Source: Rosettibacter primus (lineage in GTDB: Bacteria > Bacteroidota > Ignavibacteria > Ignavibacteriales > Melioribacteraceae). From it: a stretch of DNA of 64,000 nucleotides. The notes beneath the pieces are model-generated. The model did not search any database and was not told the DNA's origin. It worked only from the letters and a program-made list of their open reading frames with translations. The stretch is taken from positions 54,411 through 118,410 of the forward strand of contig NZ_JAYKGK010000010.1 in NCBI RefSeq assembly GCF_036860675.1, written 5' to 3'. Each line of letters opens with the position of its first letter. Position 1 is the stretch's first letter. A program made the translations under genes and the position numbers. Below, piece after piece: positions 27,455-36,612 of the stretch.

Positions 27455-28279
27455 ATGAAAAAAACAATTCTGTACCTTTTCATTTTTTTCCCGACCATTC
27501 TGAACTTTGGTTGGGGAGATAATGGACACAAATTAATTACAAAACAAGCATTGTTAATTCTACAAAAGGAAATAAATTTTTCTGACAATTTTAAATCAGC
27601 AATAATTCAACATTCTATTGATCCGGATTATAGAAAAAAAGATGACCCTTCAGAACCTCAAAAACATTTTATTGATATCGATTATTACAAAGAATTTCTA
27701 AATGGAAATATGATTTTATCGATTGATTCTCTTAAAAAAATTTACGGCGACAGCATTGTAACCGCTCAGGGAATCTTACCATGGGCTACAGTTACTACAT
27801 ACACAAATCTCGTAAATGCATTTAAAGAGAATAACAAAGAAAAAATTTTATTATACACTTCTGATCTTGCTCATTATGTGGCAGATGGACATCAACCTCT
27901 TCATTCAACAATAAATTACAATGGACAGCTTACTTCTCAAAAAGGAATTCATTTTAGGTATGAAATTGAAATGATTGACCGGCATCTTGACGATATAGAA
28001 AAAAATATGAAAATCATTCCACCTATTTATGTTACTAATATTACGGATTTTGTTTTCAATTATATTTTTGAATCTAATTTCGAAGTTGATATTCTACTTT
28101 CTGCAGATAAGCATGCAGCTAAAATCAGCAATGGTAAATATGAATCGGATTATTATAACATCTTGTGGTTTCGAACAAAATATCTGACAATAAATAAATT
28201 TGAAGCAGCAGCTTTTTCAATTGCATCTCTAATCTATTCCGCATGGATTGAGGCTGATAAACCAAAGGTGAATTATTGA
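27455..28279 (+). CDS. S1/P1 nuclease
   Basis: The 274-residue protein has a signal peptide cut just before Trp20; in this family the mature N-terminal Trp helps to bind zinc, which fits GWGDNGHKL here. Other zinc-site histidines are in DLAHYVADGHQPLH and in the GIHFRYEIEM segment. S1/P1 enzymes degrade single-stranded RNA and DNA outside the cytoplasm and release 5'-nucleotides. It could serve nucleotide scavenging. It overlaps the following gene start by one base. Confidence 0.9.
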   Translation: MKKTILYLFIFFPTILNFGWGDNGHKLITKQALLILQKEINFSDNFKSAIIQHSIDPDYRKKDDPSEPQKHFIDIDYYKEFLNGNMILSIDSLKKIYGDSIVTAQGILPWATVTTYTNLVNAFKENNKEKILLYTSDLAHYVADGHQPLHSTINYNGQLTSQKGIHFRYEIEMIDRHLDDIEKNMKIIPPIYVTNITDFVFNYIFESNFEVDILLSADKHAAKISNGKYESDYYNILWFRTKYLTINKFEAAAFSIASLIYSAWIEADKPKVNY

Positions 28280-28812
28280 TGAAGAAAAAATTTGTAACTG
28301 TTTTCGGCAGTTCAAATCCGCGTCCCGGTGATTATGAGTATGAAATTGCATATCAACTCGGCAAAAAGTTAGCTGCAAATGGATTTAATGTTTGCACAGG
28401 TGGATTTCAGGGAATTATGGATGCTGTTTCAAAAGGGGCATTTGAAGAAGGTGCTGAAGCATTAGGTATAACTCTTGAAGTTTACAATGCAATTCCAAGT
28501 AAATATCTTACCAGAGAAATTAAGTGCAAAACACTCTTCGAACGCTTGCAAAACTTAATAAAATATGGAGATGCTTACATTGTTCTAAACGGCGGCACAG
28601 GCACACTTGTCGAACTCGCAGTAGTATGGGAATTAATAAATAAAAATTTACTAAATGAAAAACCATTTGCCTGTCACGGTTCTATGTGGAAAGAAATTGT
28701 TAATCTAATGGAAAAACAAATTAAAAAAGAAAATAGAAAAACAGGATTAATAAAATGCTTCGACGAAATTGATGATTGTGCAAATTACATAATTGAAAAA
28801 TTAAAAGAATAA
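28279..28812 (+). CDS. LOG-family (Rossmann) protein
   Basis: About 177 residues. FGSSNPRPGD near the N-terminus, a GGFQGIMDAVSKGA segment (about 42-55) and NGGTGTLVELAVVWE (about 113-127, the PGGxGTxxE motif with Asn for Pro) place it in the lysine-decarboxylase-like/LOG family. Characterised members are cytokinin-type nucleoside 5'-monophosphate phosphoribohydrolases or nucleotide-binding carriers. ATG at 28279 overlaps the nuclease stop (TGATG); a TTG one codon earlier is less likely. Its stop lies 2 bases from the end of the convergent SPOR gene. Coupling to a nuclease suggests nucleotide salvage, as inference. Confidence 0.85.
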   Translation: MKKKFVTVFGSSNPRPGDYEYEIAYQLGKKLAANGFNVCTGGFQGIMDAVSKGAFEEGAEALGITLEVYNAIPSKYLTREIKCKTLFERLQNLIKYGDAYIVLNGGTGTLVELAVVWELINKNLLNEKPFACHGSMWKEIVNLMEKQIKKENRKTGLIKCFDEIDDCANYIIEKLKE

Positions 28813-28814
28813 CT

Positions 28815-29468
28815 TCAATTATCTAAAACAACAATTCTACCTTTTATTTTATACTTCTCTTCAAGTTCAATTAATTTTTTATTTGCTTCTTCTTCACTTA
28901 TAAATTGTCCGCAGTTAACAACATTTAAAATGCTTCCTCCAACTTCTTTTGTAGTTATTTCTGTGTAATAACCATCTTTTTTCAATAACTCACTCAATCT
29001 TTTTGCATTATCAAAAACTAAAAAAGCTCCTGCCTGAATAGTAAATTTTTTATTGTGATTTTCTTCAGGGATAGTATCAGGTAAATTTCGATTTGCATTT
29101 TTTAGAAATGCAGATTCTGGAAATTTATTTCTCAGTTCATCTAAATATTTATTTGCTGTTTTATAAAGTCCAATTGAAAAGTAATAAGAGAAAATATTAA
29201 ATAAAGCTGCATCAGAATATTTGCTATCAGGAAATTTTTCATACAGGTATAAATATTTTTTTATTGCTTCTTCCCCATTCTTAGTAAGAATTGCATCAAG
29301 GTATAACACTGAAGGGTCTGAAGGATTTTCTGATTTGAATTTTAAAAGCATACTCTCAGCTTTCTGAATGTTTCCGTAGTTAACAGAATTTAATGCTTCA
29401 GTTATATCAATATTCTGAGAGTATGCATCAATCTTAATTAAAAATATTATCAATAAAAATTTTTTCAT
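28815..29468 (-). CDS. TPR-like SPOR-domain protein
   Basis: The 217-residue protein has a signal peptide (cut near DAYSQN), a helical repeat region (about 20-125) with TPR-like spacing (EKFPDSKYSDAALFNI), and a C-terminal SPOR domain (about 138-215, KKFTIQAGAFLVFDNAKRL). SPOR domains bind denuded peptidoglycan, so it is probably periplasmic. Its ATG overlaps the ccmF stop by one base, which makes it the last gene of the ccm operon; a role in cytochrome maturation is possible but not shown. Confidence 0.85.
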   Translation of the reverse strand: MKKFLLIIFLIKIDAYSQNIDITEALNSVNYGNIQKAESMLLKFKSENPSDPSVLYLDAILTKNGEEAIKKYLYLYEKFPDSKYSDAALFNIFSYYFSIGLYKTANKYLDELRNKFPESAFLKNANRNLPDTIPEENHNKKFTIQAGAFLVFDNAKRLSELLKKDGYYTEITTKEVGGSILNVVNCGQFISEEEANKKLIELEEKYKIKGRIVVLDN

Positions 29469-31858
29469 TACAACAAAGATTCTTTTGACCTTCTATATGC
29501 AGATATCACAAATCCAATTACCATTACAACAACACCCAGCCAGATTAAACTGATAAATGGTTTAATGCTTGCTTCAATAGTCAGAATTTCTTTAGGTACT
29601 GATTTTTGTTCCGATTCACTTGATAATGAATTGAAAGTAAGTTCTACCATACCTTGTGAAGCATTCATGTTATTGATATAAACTTTTAAATCTGCTTCTT
29701 TAGATTCTGCTGGATAAAATTGTGGTCCCTCTCCTGTGTTATCCATATATGGTTCTATAATTTCCGATTTGCCGTTATAATTAAGTTTAAGGCTAACACC
29801 AATTCTAAAATTCTCTCCGCTCATCATTGCACTCATATCTTTGGGCAAAACAAAATTCATAAATGTAATTTCAATGTTTTTATAATTGTAGGTTTCCCCT
29901 TTTTTCATTTGAACTGGGGAATTAGAAGTAGAATTTGTTTCATCGTAAGCAATTGGAGCTACATAAAAATCTTTTGTTAGACCAACCAGTATATCAGGTT
30001 CTCGCATTAAGCTATTATTAAATTCTGCAATATACATTACAGGAGAAGCCTGACGAACGGAGTTTCCCTTTTTAACCAGGACATTAAATGCATATTTTTT
30101 ACCACCATCAATTGGCTGATAACCGGTAAAAGTAAGTTCATAGCCAAAGAGATTCACCTTTTCTCCCTTTACCAAATCAATTTGTTGATGTTTTGAGTAG
30201 CCGCCTGTTGCCACAACCCCAACAAGGAAAAGAGCTATTCCAATATGGGCAACATAAGCTCCAATAAAACTTTTTCTGCCTCTAAGTATTGAATAAGCAA
30301 TTTCTCCATTCACAAAAAGTGCAAATGCTGAAGAGAAAGTTAAAAGTACAAGCATAAAATTATTAACGCCACTTAAAACAAAAATTAACAAAGTAAGAAT
30401 TAATGCAGCAATAATTGAAAATCTTGATTGTTTCCACAACTGTTTGCTTTCTGTGTATTTCCATTTTAAGATTATACTCAATCCATTAAGCAGACCAATA
30501 ATAATTGCTATTGGAAGATTAAGCTCGTTGTAAAAAGTTGTATCAACTGTTTGTCCAAATATTGGAGCACTTGTTCCGGCAAGAATAATAATTGCAGATG
30601 CAATTAATGCAACCGAGCCGGTAAACAATGCTAATTCTCTTGATAAAATATTTTCTTCAAAAGTATAATGTTCTGTAAGATATTTCCATCTGTAAACAAT
30701 CATTCCTATTCCAAGCAAAGCGAAAAGAATCAAAAATAAAATCAAGAAAAGATATACTGTCATCCCAGGGTCAACAAATGAATGAACCGAAGCATCGCCG
30801 AGTATTCCACTTCTTGTAAGAAAAGTACTGTAAAGAACTAGTACATAAGTCATAATACACAGAATTAAATTTGTTTTAACGAATCTACTGCTGCCATCCC
30901 TATCCTGACTTTTCTTTTGAACAAGCATTGTATGAATTGAAGCAACACCAATGAGCCATGGAACAAGAGAAGAATTTTCTACCGGGTCCCAGCCCCAATA
31001 TCCACCCCATCCTAAAACACCATAAGCCCAGTAACCCCCAAGCATAATTGCCAAGCCTAATATCATTGTTCCAGAAAGAACCCATGGCAGCGCTTGTTTA
31101 ATCCATTCTTTATAATCATTTTTAAGTAATGCTGCAATGGCAAATGCAAAAGGGACTGCTGACATTGCAAATCCAACAAATAACATTGGCGGGTGAATTT
31201 GCATCCAGAAATTTTGTAATAGTGGATTCAATCCTTTCCCCTGAATGATAAAATTTTCGATATTAATATTGTTAGCAGTAAGAATAGCATAAAGTTCTTT
31301 GCTTACCTGAATAAAATGTTTATTTGATTGAGGGTCGCTGAAAATAAAATTCTGTAAAGATGGCAAAGTAAGATAAGCAGTGTTAATGTGTTTTAAGTCA
31401 ACAAAATCGCGTTGAGACCAGATATAATTAAAAGGTGACTTAAGAAGAGGATTCAACATTATTAAAAGAAAAGTAATTGATAGCGAGTAGACCATCATTA
31501 CTCTTGGTTCTAAATCGCCGCGCTTTGAAGTATAATCTAAAAGAATCAAACCGATAATTACAGAAAATAAAGCCCAGAGCATAAAACTGCCTTCCTGTCC
31601 AGCATAAAATGTTGATATAAGAAGTCCCGTAGGCAATCCGCTGCTGCTGTAATCATAAACATATTTGTATTGATATTGATGAGTTAATATTGCATGAAGA
31701 AGCAATGCGCTTGCAGCCATTACCATAACTGCAGTAAAATGAAAACTTATACGAGCTATCCCAAGTGTATTCTGATATCCTTTGTAAGTGAGATAATACA
31801 TCAGAATGGTAAAAGCTCCTGCAATTAATGCAAGAGTTAAAAATATATTCCCAATCAT
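29468..31858 (-). CDS. ccmF: cytochrome c maturation heme lyase CcmF
   Basis: The 796-residue protein has about 15 transmembrane helices and the tryptophan-rich heme-handling motif WGGYWGWDPVENSSLVPW (about residues 285-302). It also has the family's P-His regions and a large periplasmic domain near the C-terminus (about 590-755). CcmF attaches heme to apocytochrome c together with CcmE and CcmH. It follows ccmE by 20 bases. No CcmG or CcmH is next to it. The window's seven-heme cytochrome is a likely client. Confidence 0.93.
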   Translation of the reverse strand: MIGNIFLTLALIAGAFTILMYYLTYKGYQNTLGIARISFHFTAVMVMAASALLLHAILTHQYQYKYVYDYSSSGLPTGLLISTFYAGQEGSFMLWALFSVIIGLILLDYTSKRGDLEPRVMMVYSLSITFLLIMLNPLLKSPFNYIWSQRDFVDLKHINTAYLTLPSLQNFIFSDPQSNKHFIQVSKELYAILTANNINIENFIIQGKGLNPLLQNFWMQIHPPMLFVGFAMSAVPFAFAIAALLKNDYKEWIKQALPWVLSGTMILGLAIMLGGYWAYGVLGWGGYWGWDPVENSSLVPWLIGVASIHTMLVQKKSQDRDGSSRFVKTNLILCIMTYVLVLYSTFLTRSGILGDASVHSFVDPGMTVYLFLILFLILFALLGIGMIVYRWKYLTEHYTFEENILSRELALFTGSVALIASAIIILAGTSAPIFGQTVDTTFYNELNLPIAIIIGLLNGLSIILKWKYTESKQLWKQSRFSIIAALILTLLIFVLSGVNNFMLVLLTFSSAFALFVNGEIAYSILRGRKSFIGAYVAHIGIALFLVGVVATGGYSKHQQIDLVKGEKVNLFGYELTFTGYQPIDGGKKYAFNVLVKKGNSVRQASPVMYIAEFNNSLMREPDILVGLTKDFYVAPIAYDETNSTSNSPVQMKKGETYNYKNIEITFMNFVLPKDMSAMMSGENFRIGVSLKLNYNGKSEIIEPYMDNTGEGPQFYPAESKEADLKVYINNMNASQGMVELTFNSLSSESEQKSVPKEILTIEASIKPFISLIWLGVVVMVIGFVISAYRRSKESLL

Positions 31859-31878
31859 AATTTCTCCTGACGTTTTAA

Positions 31879-32268
31879 TTAAGATTTGGCTTTTTGAACA
31901 GTTTGTTCTTGATATTTAGAAGGACATTTTGTTAAAATATCTGTTGCATGAAAAACACCATTAGAGTATTTACCTGTAACAACCACGCTTGTTGATGATT
32001 CAAAATTATTTGGTATTACTCCATGATAAACAACTTTCATTATATTTCCATTTTCATCCTTAATATAAAATGAAAAAATTTTATTTTCTTTATCGAATTC
32101 ATAACTCCTTTCTTTCAGCCATGTGCCTGTTGCTTTGACTGTTTTACCTGACTGCATTACTTTTACAAAGCTGCTTTCATACTGGACATTAGTTTGCGTA
32201 AACAAGTAAATCATAATTCCAAGAAAAACAACAATGATAATTCCGCCAAAAAGATATTTATTTTTCAT
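31879..32268 (-). CDS. ccmE: heme chaperone CcmE
   Basis: The 129-residue protein has one N-terminal membrane helix (about 5-24) and an OB-fold domain. The heme-attachment region follows: VVVTGKYSNGVFHATDILTKCPSKY, whose conserved end HATDILTKCPSKY contains the His that normally binds heme covalently. CcmE carries heme from the CcmABC complex to CcmF. Its ribosome site GGAG lies inside the end of ccmD. Confidence 0.93.
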   Translation of the reverse strand: MKNKYLFGGIIIVVFLGIMIYLFTQTNVQYESSFVKVMQSGKTVKATGTWLKERSYEFDKENKIFSFYIKDENGNIMKVVYHGVIPNNFESSTSVVVTGKYSNGVFHATDILTKCPSKYQEQTVQKAKS

Positions 32269-32272
32269 AATA

Positions 32273-32422
32273 TTATTTCTCCTTTATTTCTTTCTCTAAT
32301 TCTTTAAGTCTTTTATCCGTATTTAGTAGGAACAGAAAAATTCCAATCCATACAACAAGAACAATAAACATTACAATATAAATTGAGTTTTGCTCAAGAA
32401 AATTTATTAATCCGTTTTCCAA
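32273..32422 (-). CDS. ccmD: small CcmD-like membrane protein
   Basis: A 49-codon gene between ccmC and ccmE, starting at TTG 32422 with an AAGAGG ribosome site 7 bases upstream and ending 4 bases before ccmE. The product has a short N-terminus, one transmembrane helix (SIYIVMFIVLVVWIGIFLFL) and a charged C-terminal helix (KRLKELEKEIKEK). That matches CcmD, which stabilises CcmE and CcmC in the heme-export complex. It is easy to miss because it is small and starts with TTG. Confidence 0.8.
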   Translation of the reverse strand: MENGLINFLEQNSIYIVMFIVLVVWIGIFLFLLNTDKRLKELEKEIKEK

Positions 32423-32432
32423 TTTTAACCTC

Positions 32433-33128
32433 TTATAATTTTTTAGAAATATTTTCGTTCATTATTATAACTTTATAACGAATTTTCCAAATCCACCAGT
32501 ATAAAATTGTAAATGCTATAAGTGAAAGATAGAATACCATCATCATATTAAAATTCATCTTAAAATCCACAATAGGACCAGCATTATCGTCGTTTGCAGA
32601 GCCTGGATGTAAACCCGTCATTATTCTTGGCATAATAAAAATAAAGAATGGAACAGTTAAAAATGCTATTATTGAATAGACTGCAGAAAGTCGTGCTCTT
32701 TTATCTTCATTTTCAACTGCAGAACGAAGAGCCAGAAGAGAGCCATAAATTAAAAGCAAAATAAAAATGCTTGTTTCGCGTGGGTCCCAATGCCAGAATG
32801 CACCCCAGGTAAACTTTGCCCAGATTGAACCTGTAACAGTTGCAAGAATGCAAAAAACCATTCCAAGCTGCAATGCTGATGCAGACTTTGCATCTTCATC
32901 CAGATTTTTATTTCTTAAATATTTTATTCCATAAATCATTGCCATTAAAAATGCAATTACAGAAATCCATGCCGTTGGAACATGAAAGAAAATTATTTTT
33001 GCTTTTTCTTCAAGACCCGGTATGTTTGGAAATTCATACCAGTGCTGCGGTTGAGGTACAATTGGAAATGTAATGCCCGCAATAATTACAAATGTCATTA
33101 AAACAAATAAAGTTATCTTCCAAACCAT
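32433..33128 (-). CDS. ccmC: heme transporter CcmC (CcsA-like)
   Basis: The 231-residue protein has six transmembrane helices and the tryptophan-rich motif TWGAFWHWDPRETSIFIL (about residues 106-123), flanked by heme-ligand histidines (FHVPTAW and MTGLHPG). CcmC loads heme onto CcmE. It is first in the minus-strand ccm run (ccmC, ccmD, ccmE, ccmF, SPOR). The ABC subunits ccmA and ccmB, usually just upstream, are absent here. Confidence 0.92.
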   Translation of the reverse strand: MVWKITLFVLMTFVIIAGITFPIVPQPQHWYEFPNIPGLEEKAKIIFFHVPTAWISVIAFLMAMIYGIKYLRNKNLDEDAKSASALQLGMVFCILATVTGSIWAKFTWGAFWHWDPRETSIFILLLIYGSLLALRSAVENEDKRARLSAVYSIIAFLTVPFFIFIMPRIMTGLHPGSANDDNAGPIVDFKMNFNMMMVFYLSLIAFTILYWWIWKIRYKVIIMNENISKKL

Positions 33129-33368
33129 TTTATTTTTCTTGTTTAATTTATAAATATGGATATTTAGACAGCATTTAAGTCATAGTTGCTCGAAAAATAT
33201 AAAAGTAGATTATGATTTCCAAAGATTTAGCTTTTTAATTATGTTTACATAAGATTATAATGCTACAACAATTAATGTAAAGAATTTTTCTCAATCATAC
33301 TTAAATGAATTTAAACAGAATACATAAAAATTAATTTTAATACAAAATAAACATTAACTCGTCTAACT

Positions 33369-34499
33369 GTGCAGAATAAAAAAATCAATGAGGAAAATTT
33401 GGCTCACAGAAATCCAATAAAAAGAATATTCGATCTTTACACAAGTGACTTAAGTTATCAGGAAATTGAAAAATTAATTAAACAGGAAGCCAGCGAAGTA
33501 TATGAATTTTTCAAAAGTGATATTCCTAAACCCGACTCATCAAAAAATAAATTTATCCGTGGTTTAATTTTTCTTAGAAGTCTTTTCAATGCATTTATTT
33601 TGAGACTATCACCTGCAAGAAGAATTTTTTATCTAATAGCACTCTTTTTCTTCATAGTAAGTTATTCAGAACCTAACTCACTTTATCTACTACTGTCCTT
33701 CATCATATTAAATTTGTTACTCGCTTTCGAACTTGCAGATAAACTAACTGCAAAAAGTGAACTTGAAATTGCAAGAAAAATACAATTTGATTTGATACCA
33801 AAGCATTCACCTCAAATAAAAGATTATCAGATTTCAACATACTACGAACCTGCAAGAGAAGTTGGCGGCGATTATTTTGATGTAATCGAAACAAAAGAAA
33901 AAAGTTACATAATAGTTGGAGACATTTCTGGTAAAGGAATGGCTGCCGCACTTTATATGGTTCGGGTTCAATCAATAATTTATTTTTTACTTGATTACTA
34001 TTCAGACATTAAAGATATAATTATAAATCTTAAAAAATATTTCTCAAAAAATTTGAGAAAAGAATTTTTTCTTACAATCTCAATTTTATCAATTGAAAAA
34101 GATGGCAAAATAAATTTTGTAAAGGGTGGACATCCTCCTGCTCTTCTCTATAAGAACAATCAAAAAGAATTTATTGAAATTAATCCATCAGGTATTGCAA
34201 TTGGCATGAACGATAGAGGTTTGTTTGAGAAAACCTTGGCAGAAATACAGATTAATCCTGACCTTAATGATATTATTATTATTTATTCCGATGGTGTGAC
34301 TGAAACAATGAATATTTTCAAAAATTTTTTTGGATTAGAAAACATTAAAAAAGTAGTTGAGAAAAATGTTGATAAATCAGCCGAAGAAATCAAAGAAGCA
34401 TTATTAAAATCAATAATTTCATTTAGAGGGAATGCACCTCAAAACGATGATTTAACACTTGTCGTAATAAAAAGAAATCATTCAGTTTCAAGCACCTGA
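33369..34499 (+). CDS. SpoIIE/RsbU-type PP2C phosphatase with membrane helices
   Basis: The 376-residue protein has a soluble N-terminal region (about 1-80), two membrane helices (about 83-120) and a C-terminal PP2C phosphatase of the SpoIIE class. The PP2C motifs are EVGGDYFDVIE, GDISGKGMAAAL, GGHPPALLY and IYSDGVTETM; the metal-binding Asp residues are present. Such proteins dephosphorylate anti-sigma-factor antagonists in partner switching. The start is GTG at 33369 with no clear ribosome site. Its last 22 bases overlap the convergent Sel1 gene. The RsbW-like kinase 1.5 kb away is a possible partner. Confidence 0.87.
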   Translation: MQNKKINEENLAHRNPIKRIFDLYTSDLSYQEIEKLIKQEASEVYEFFKSDIPKPDSSKNKFIRGLIFLRSLFNAFILRLSPARRIFYLIALFFFIVSYSEPNSLYLLLSFIILNLLLAFELADKLTAKSELEIARKIQFDLIPKHSPQIKDYQISTYYEPAREVGGDYFDVIETKEKSYIIVGDISGKGMAAALYMVRVQSIIYFLLDYYSDIKDIIINLKKYFSKNLRKEFFLTISILSIEKDGKINFVKGGHPPALLYKNNQKEFIEINPSGIAIGMNDRGLFEKTLAEIQINPDLNDIIIIYSDGVTETMNIFKNFFGLENIKKVVEKNVDKSAEEIKEALLKSIISFRGNAPQNDDLTLVVIKRNHSVSST

Positions 34500-36028
34500 A
34501 ATTCCTCGTCAGCAGGTCTTATCTCATCATACATTTTTTTTAATGCATTAAATGCAGTTTGATTTCCTCTTTGAGCTGCTCTTCGATAAAATTTAACTGC
34601 TGTTGCTTTGTCCTCTTTTACACCAATTCCCTTTTCATAACAATAACCTAAATAAGCTTCAGCAAGAACTGAGCCTTCATTTGCTGCTTTTATAAGAATT
34701 TCAATCTGGTCTGTTAAATTATTTCTCGATGTAGAATCAACAATTTGTGCAAATGCTATTCTAATTAGAGCTTCTTTGCTTCCCAGATTTTTTGCAAGTC
34801 TCCAGTATTCAATTGCTTTTTGAATGTCTTTCTTTACAATTGAACCTGAACTATAACATAAGCCAAGTTCAATAATTGAAGGCAGATGATTTTTTGTGAC
34901 AGCATTTATTAAGAGTTCAAGTGCTTGCTGATTTGTTATAATATTTATAAATCCTAGTGCTGTTGCCCCGGCAATTACATACATAGCATCTGCATTATTT
35001 TTATTTGCTCTATCTTTCAAAACATTAATAAAGTTTTCATCTCTAATCATTTTATAAAAAATTTCTCCAGCTTTATATGAGCCAAGACGATATGCATGCA
35101 GGTAATTTGATGCAGCTTTTATCAAATCCTTTTCAAATAATATTCCTTTTTCGTATGCAAGTCCCTTAATTAAAATTGCTTCAGGACTGCCATTTTCTGC
35201 TGCAAACAACAAAATAGATTTCCCACTTGTATCAGGAAGATTCATATTTTCATTTTCTTCTTCAATACCAAAATACTTTTTTAGTTCTCTACTGTTTTTG
35301 GTGGTTAAAATATTCAATTCGTAATTATCCTCTTTCTTATTTTCATTTTCAAAATCAAAGAATTCAAGATTCCAATCAGAACTAATCAATGAAACATCTT
35401 CAACTTTAACTGGACTAACAACACTCTCTGTTGTATCGGAAGGAGGAATAAAACCACTTTTCTTAAATTGTTCTAAAGCATCTTTAGCTGGTTGAAAACC
35501 CGCTTTAGCAGAACTTTGAAAAAGTTTATAAGCTTCTGCATAATTTCTATTTACTACAAGATTATCCATTAGCATCAATGCATAAGCAAATTGAGCTTCT
35601 GGTAATCCAGCATTTGCTGCACTTTTAAAATTAAGATAAGCTTCAAAAGGATTCCAGGGCACACCTATTCCATTGTAAAGTAAAATCCCATAATTATGTT
35701 TTGCGCTTGGTAAATTTTGGTCAACTGCTTTTCTAATCCAATAAATTGCTTTAACAGTGTCTGGTGGAAAACCCTGACCAAGCAAATATCTTAATCCTAA
35801 TTCATGCTGAGCAAATGGGTCTCCCCTATTGGCTTCTGTTAGAAGAAGATATCCTGCAAGCAATGAATATGATGGATATTTTGCTTTAAAGTATGTTTTT
35901 CTTGATTGATTGGATTTAAAAGCTTGACTTCTTAATGTATCATCAGAATTATAATATTGTGCATGGATATATTCTGATGATAAAAAAAGAATCAACAAGA
36001 ATTTTATCAAAAGAAGAAATTTTTTCAT
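34478..36028 (-). CDS. exported Sel1-repeat protein
   Basis: The 516-residue protein has a signal peptide (cut near EYIHAQ) and at least six Sel1/TPR-type repeats, recognisable by LGLRYLLGQG, YGILLYNGIGV, LGLCYSSGSIV and LGYCYEKGIGV followed by ALxxAxxAA-type helices. The middle (about 190-270) is acidic and less ordered. Sel1 proteins mediate protein-protein contacts. It lies 14 bases downstream of the RsbW-like kinase gene, with which it is probably cotranscribed, and its 3' end overlaps the phosphatase gene. Specific partner unknown. Confidence 0.85.
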   Translation of the reverse strand: MKKFLLLIKFLLILFLSSEYIHAQYYNSDDTLRSQAFKSNQSRKTYFKAKYPSYSLLAGYLLLTEANRGDPFAQHELGLRYLLGQGFPPDTVKAIYWIRKAVDQNLPSAKHNYGILLYNGIGVPWNPFEAYLNFKSAANAGLPEAQFAYALMLMDNLVVNRNYAEAYKLFQSSAKAGFQPAKDALEQFKKSGFIPPSDTTESVVSPVKVEDVSLISSDWNLEFFDFENENKKEDNYELNILTTKNSRELKKYFGIEEENENMNLPDTSGKSILLFAAENGSPEAILIKGLAYEKGILFEKDLIKAASNYLHAYRLGSYKAGEIFYKMIRDENFINVLKDRANKNNADAMYVIAGATALGFINIITNQQALELLINAVTKNHLPSIIELGLCYSSGSIVKKDIQKAIEYWRLAKNLGSKEALIRIAFAQIVDSTSRNNLTDQIEILIKAANEGSVLAEAYLGYCYEKGIGVKEDKATAVKFYRRAAQRGNQTAFNALKKMYDEIRPADEEFQVLETE

Positions 36029-36042
36029 CCGATTTTATTAAG

Positions 36043-36459
36043 TTAATAAAGCCACTTTTTAAGTATGAAATAATTTTTTCCATTAATTGAAAAATAGTCA
36101 AGTTCATCCATCAATTGTTGAATGATGAAAAGTCCCATTCCACTTTCAGGAAGACTGTCCAAATCTTCCGGGTCATAATCAAGTTTTTTTATTTCCAGAT
36201 TTGTTCTTGGCATGCCTTCATCAATAATGTTCACCTCAATAAAATTTTTATCTTTTATTATTCTCACCTGAATAGATTTACCTTTCTCTTCCTTGTAAGC
36301 ATGTTTAATTACATTATTTAAGGCTTCGGTTAGACAAATATCGAAGGCATTCCGGATTAATTCTTCAATTCCCTCTTTGCTTAAAAAGTCATTAACAGCA
36401 TTATTGACCTTTACAACTTCATCATAATCGCTCGATATGTTAATTTCTAATTCGCTCAC
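36043..36459 (-). CDS. RsbW-like ATP-binding anti-sigma kinase
   Basis: The 138-residue protein is a single GHKL ATPase domain: N box CLTEALNNVIKHAYKE (about 43-58), DEGMP (G1-like) and SGMGLFIIQQLMDEL (G2-like). This size and motif set match the HATPase_c_2 serine kinases such as RsbW/SpoIIAB. The start is GTG at 36459; an upstream ATG is followed at once by a stop. It heads a two-gene unit with the Sel1 protein. No STAS antagonist or sigma factor gene is present in the window. Confidence 0.82.
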   Translation of the reverse strand: MSELEINISSDYDEVVKVNNAVNDFLSKEGIEELIRNAFDICLTEALNNVIKHAYKEEKGKSIQVRIIKDKNFIEVNIIDEGMPRTNLEIKKLDYDPEDLDSLPESGMGLFIIQQLMDELDYFSINGKNYFILKKWLY

Positions 36460-36612
36460 TTAATTAATCATTTATTTCAATCTCAATATAAAAAAGTGAT
36501 ATTTCACTATAAAGCATTTATAATTTTTTATATAACAAAATTAATTTAGCAATAAACATATTTCAGTAATCAAATTTTATAATTAAATTTAAATAAAAAT
36601 AAGGATTCATAT

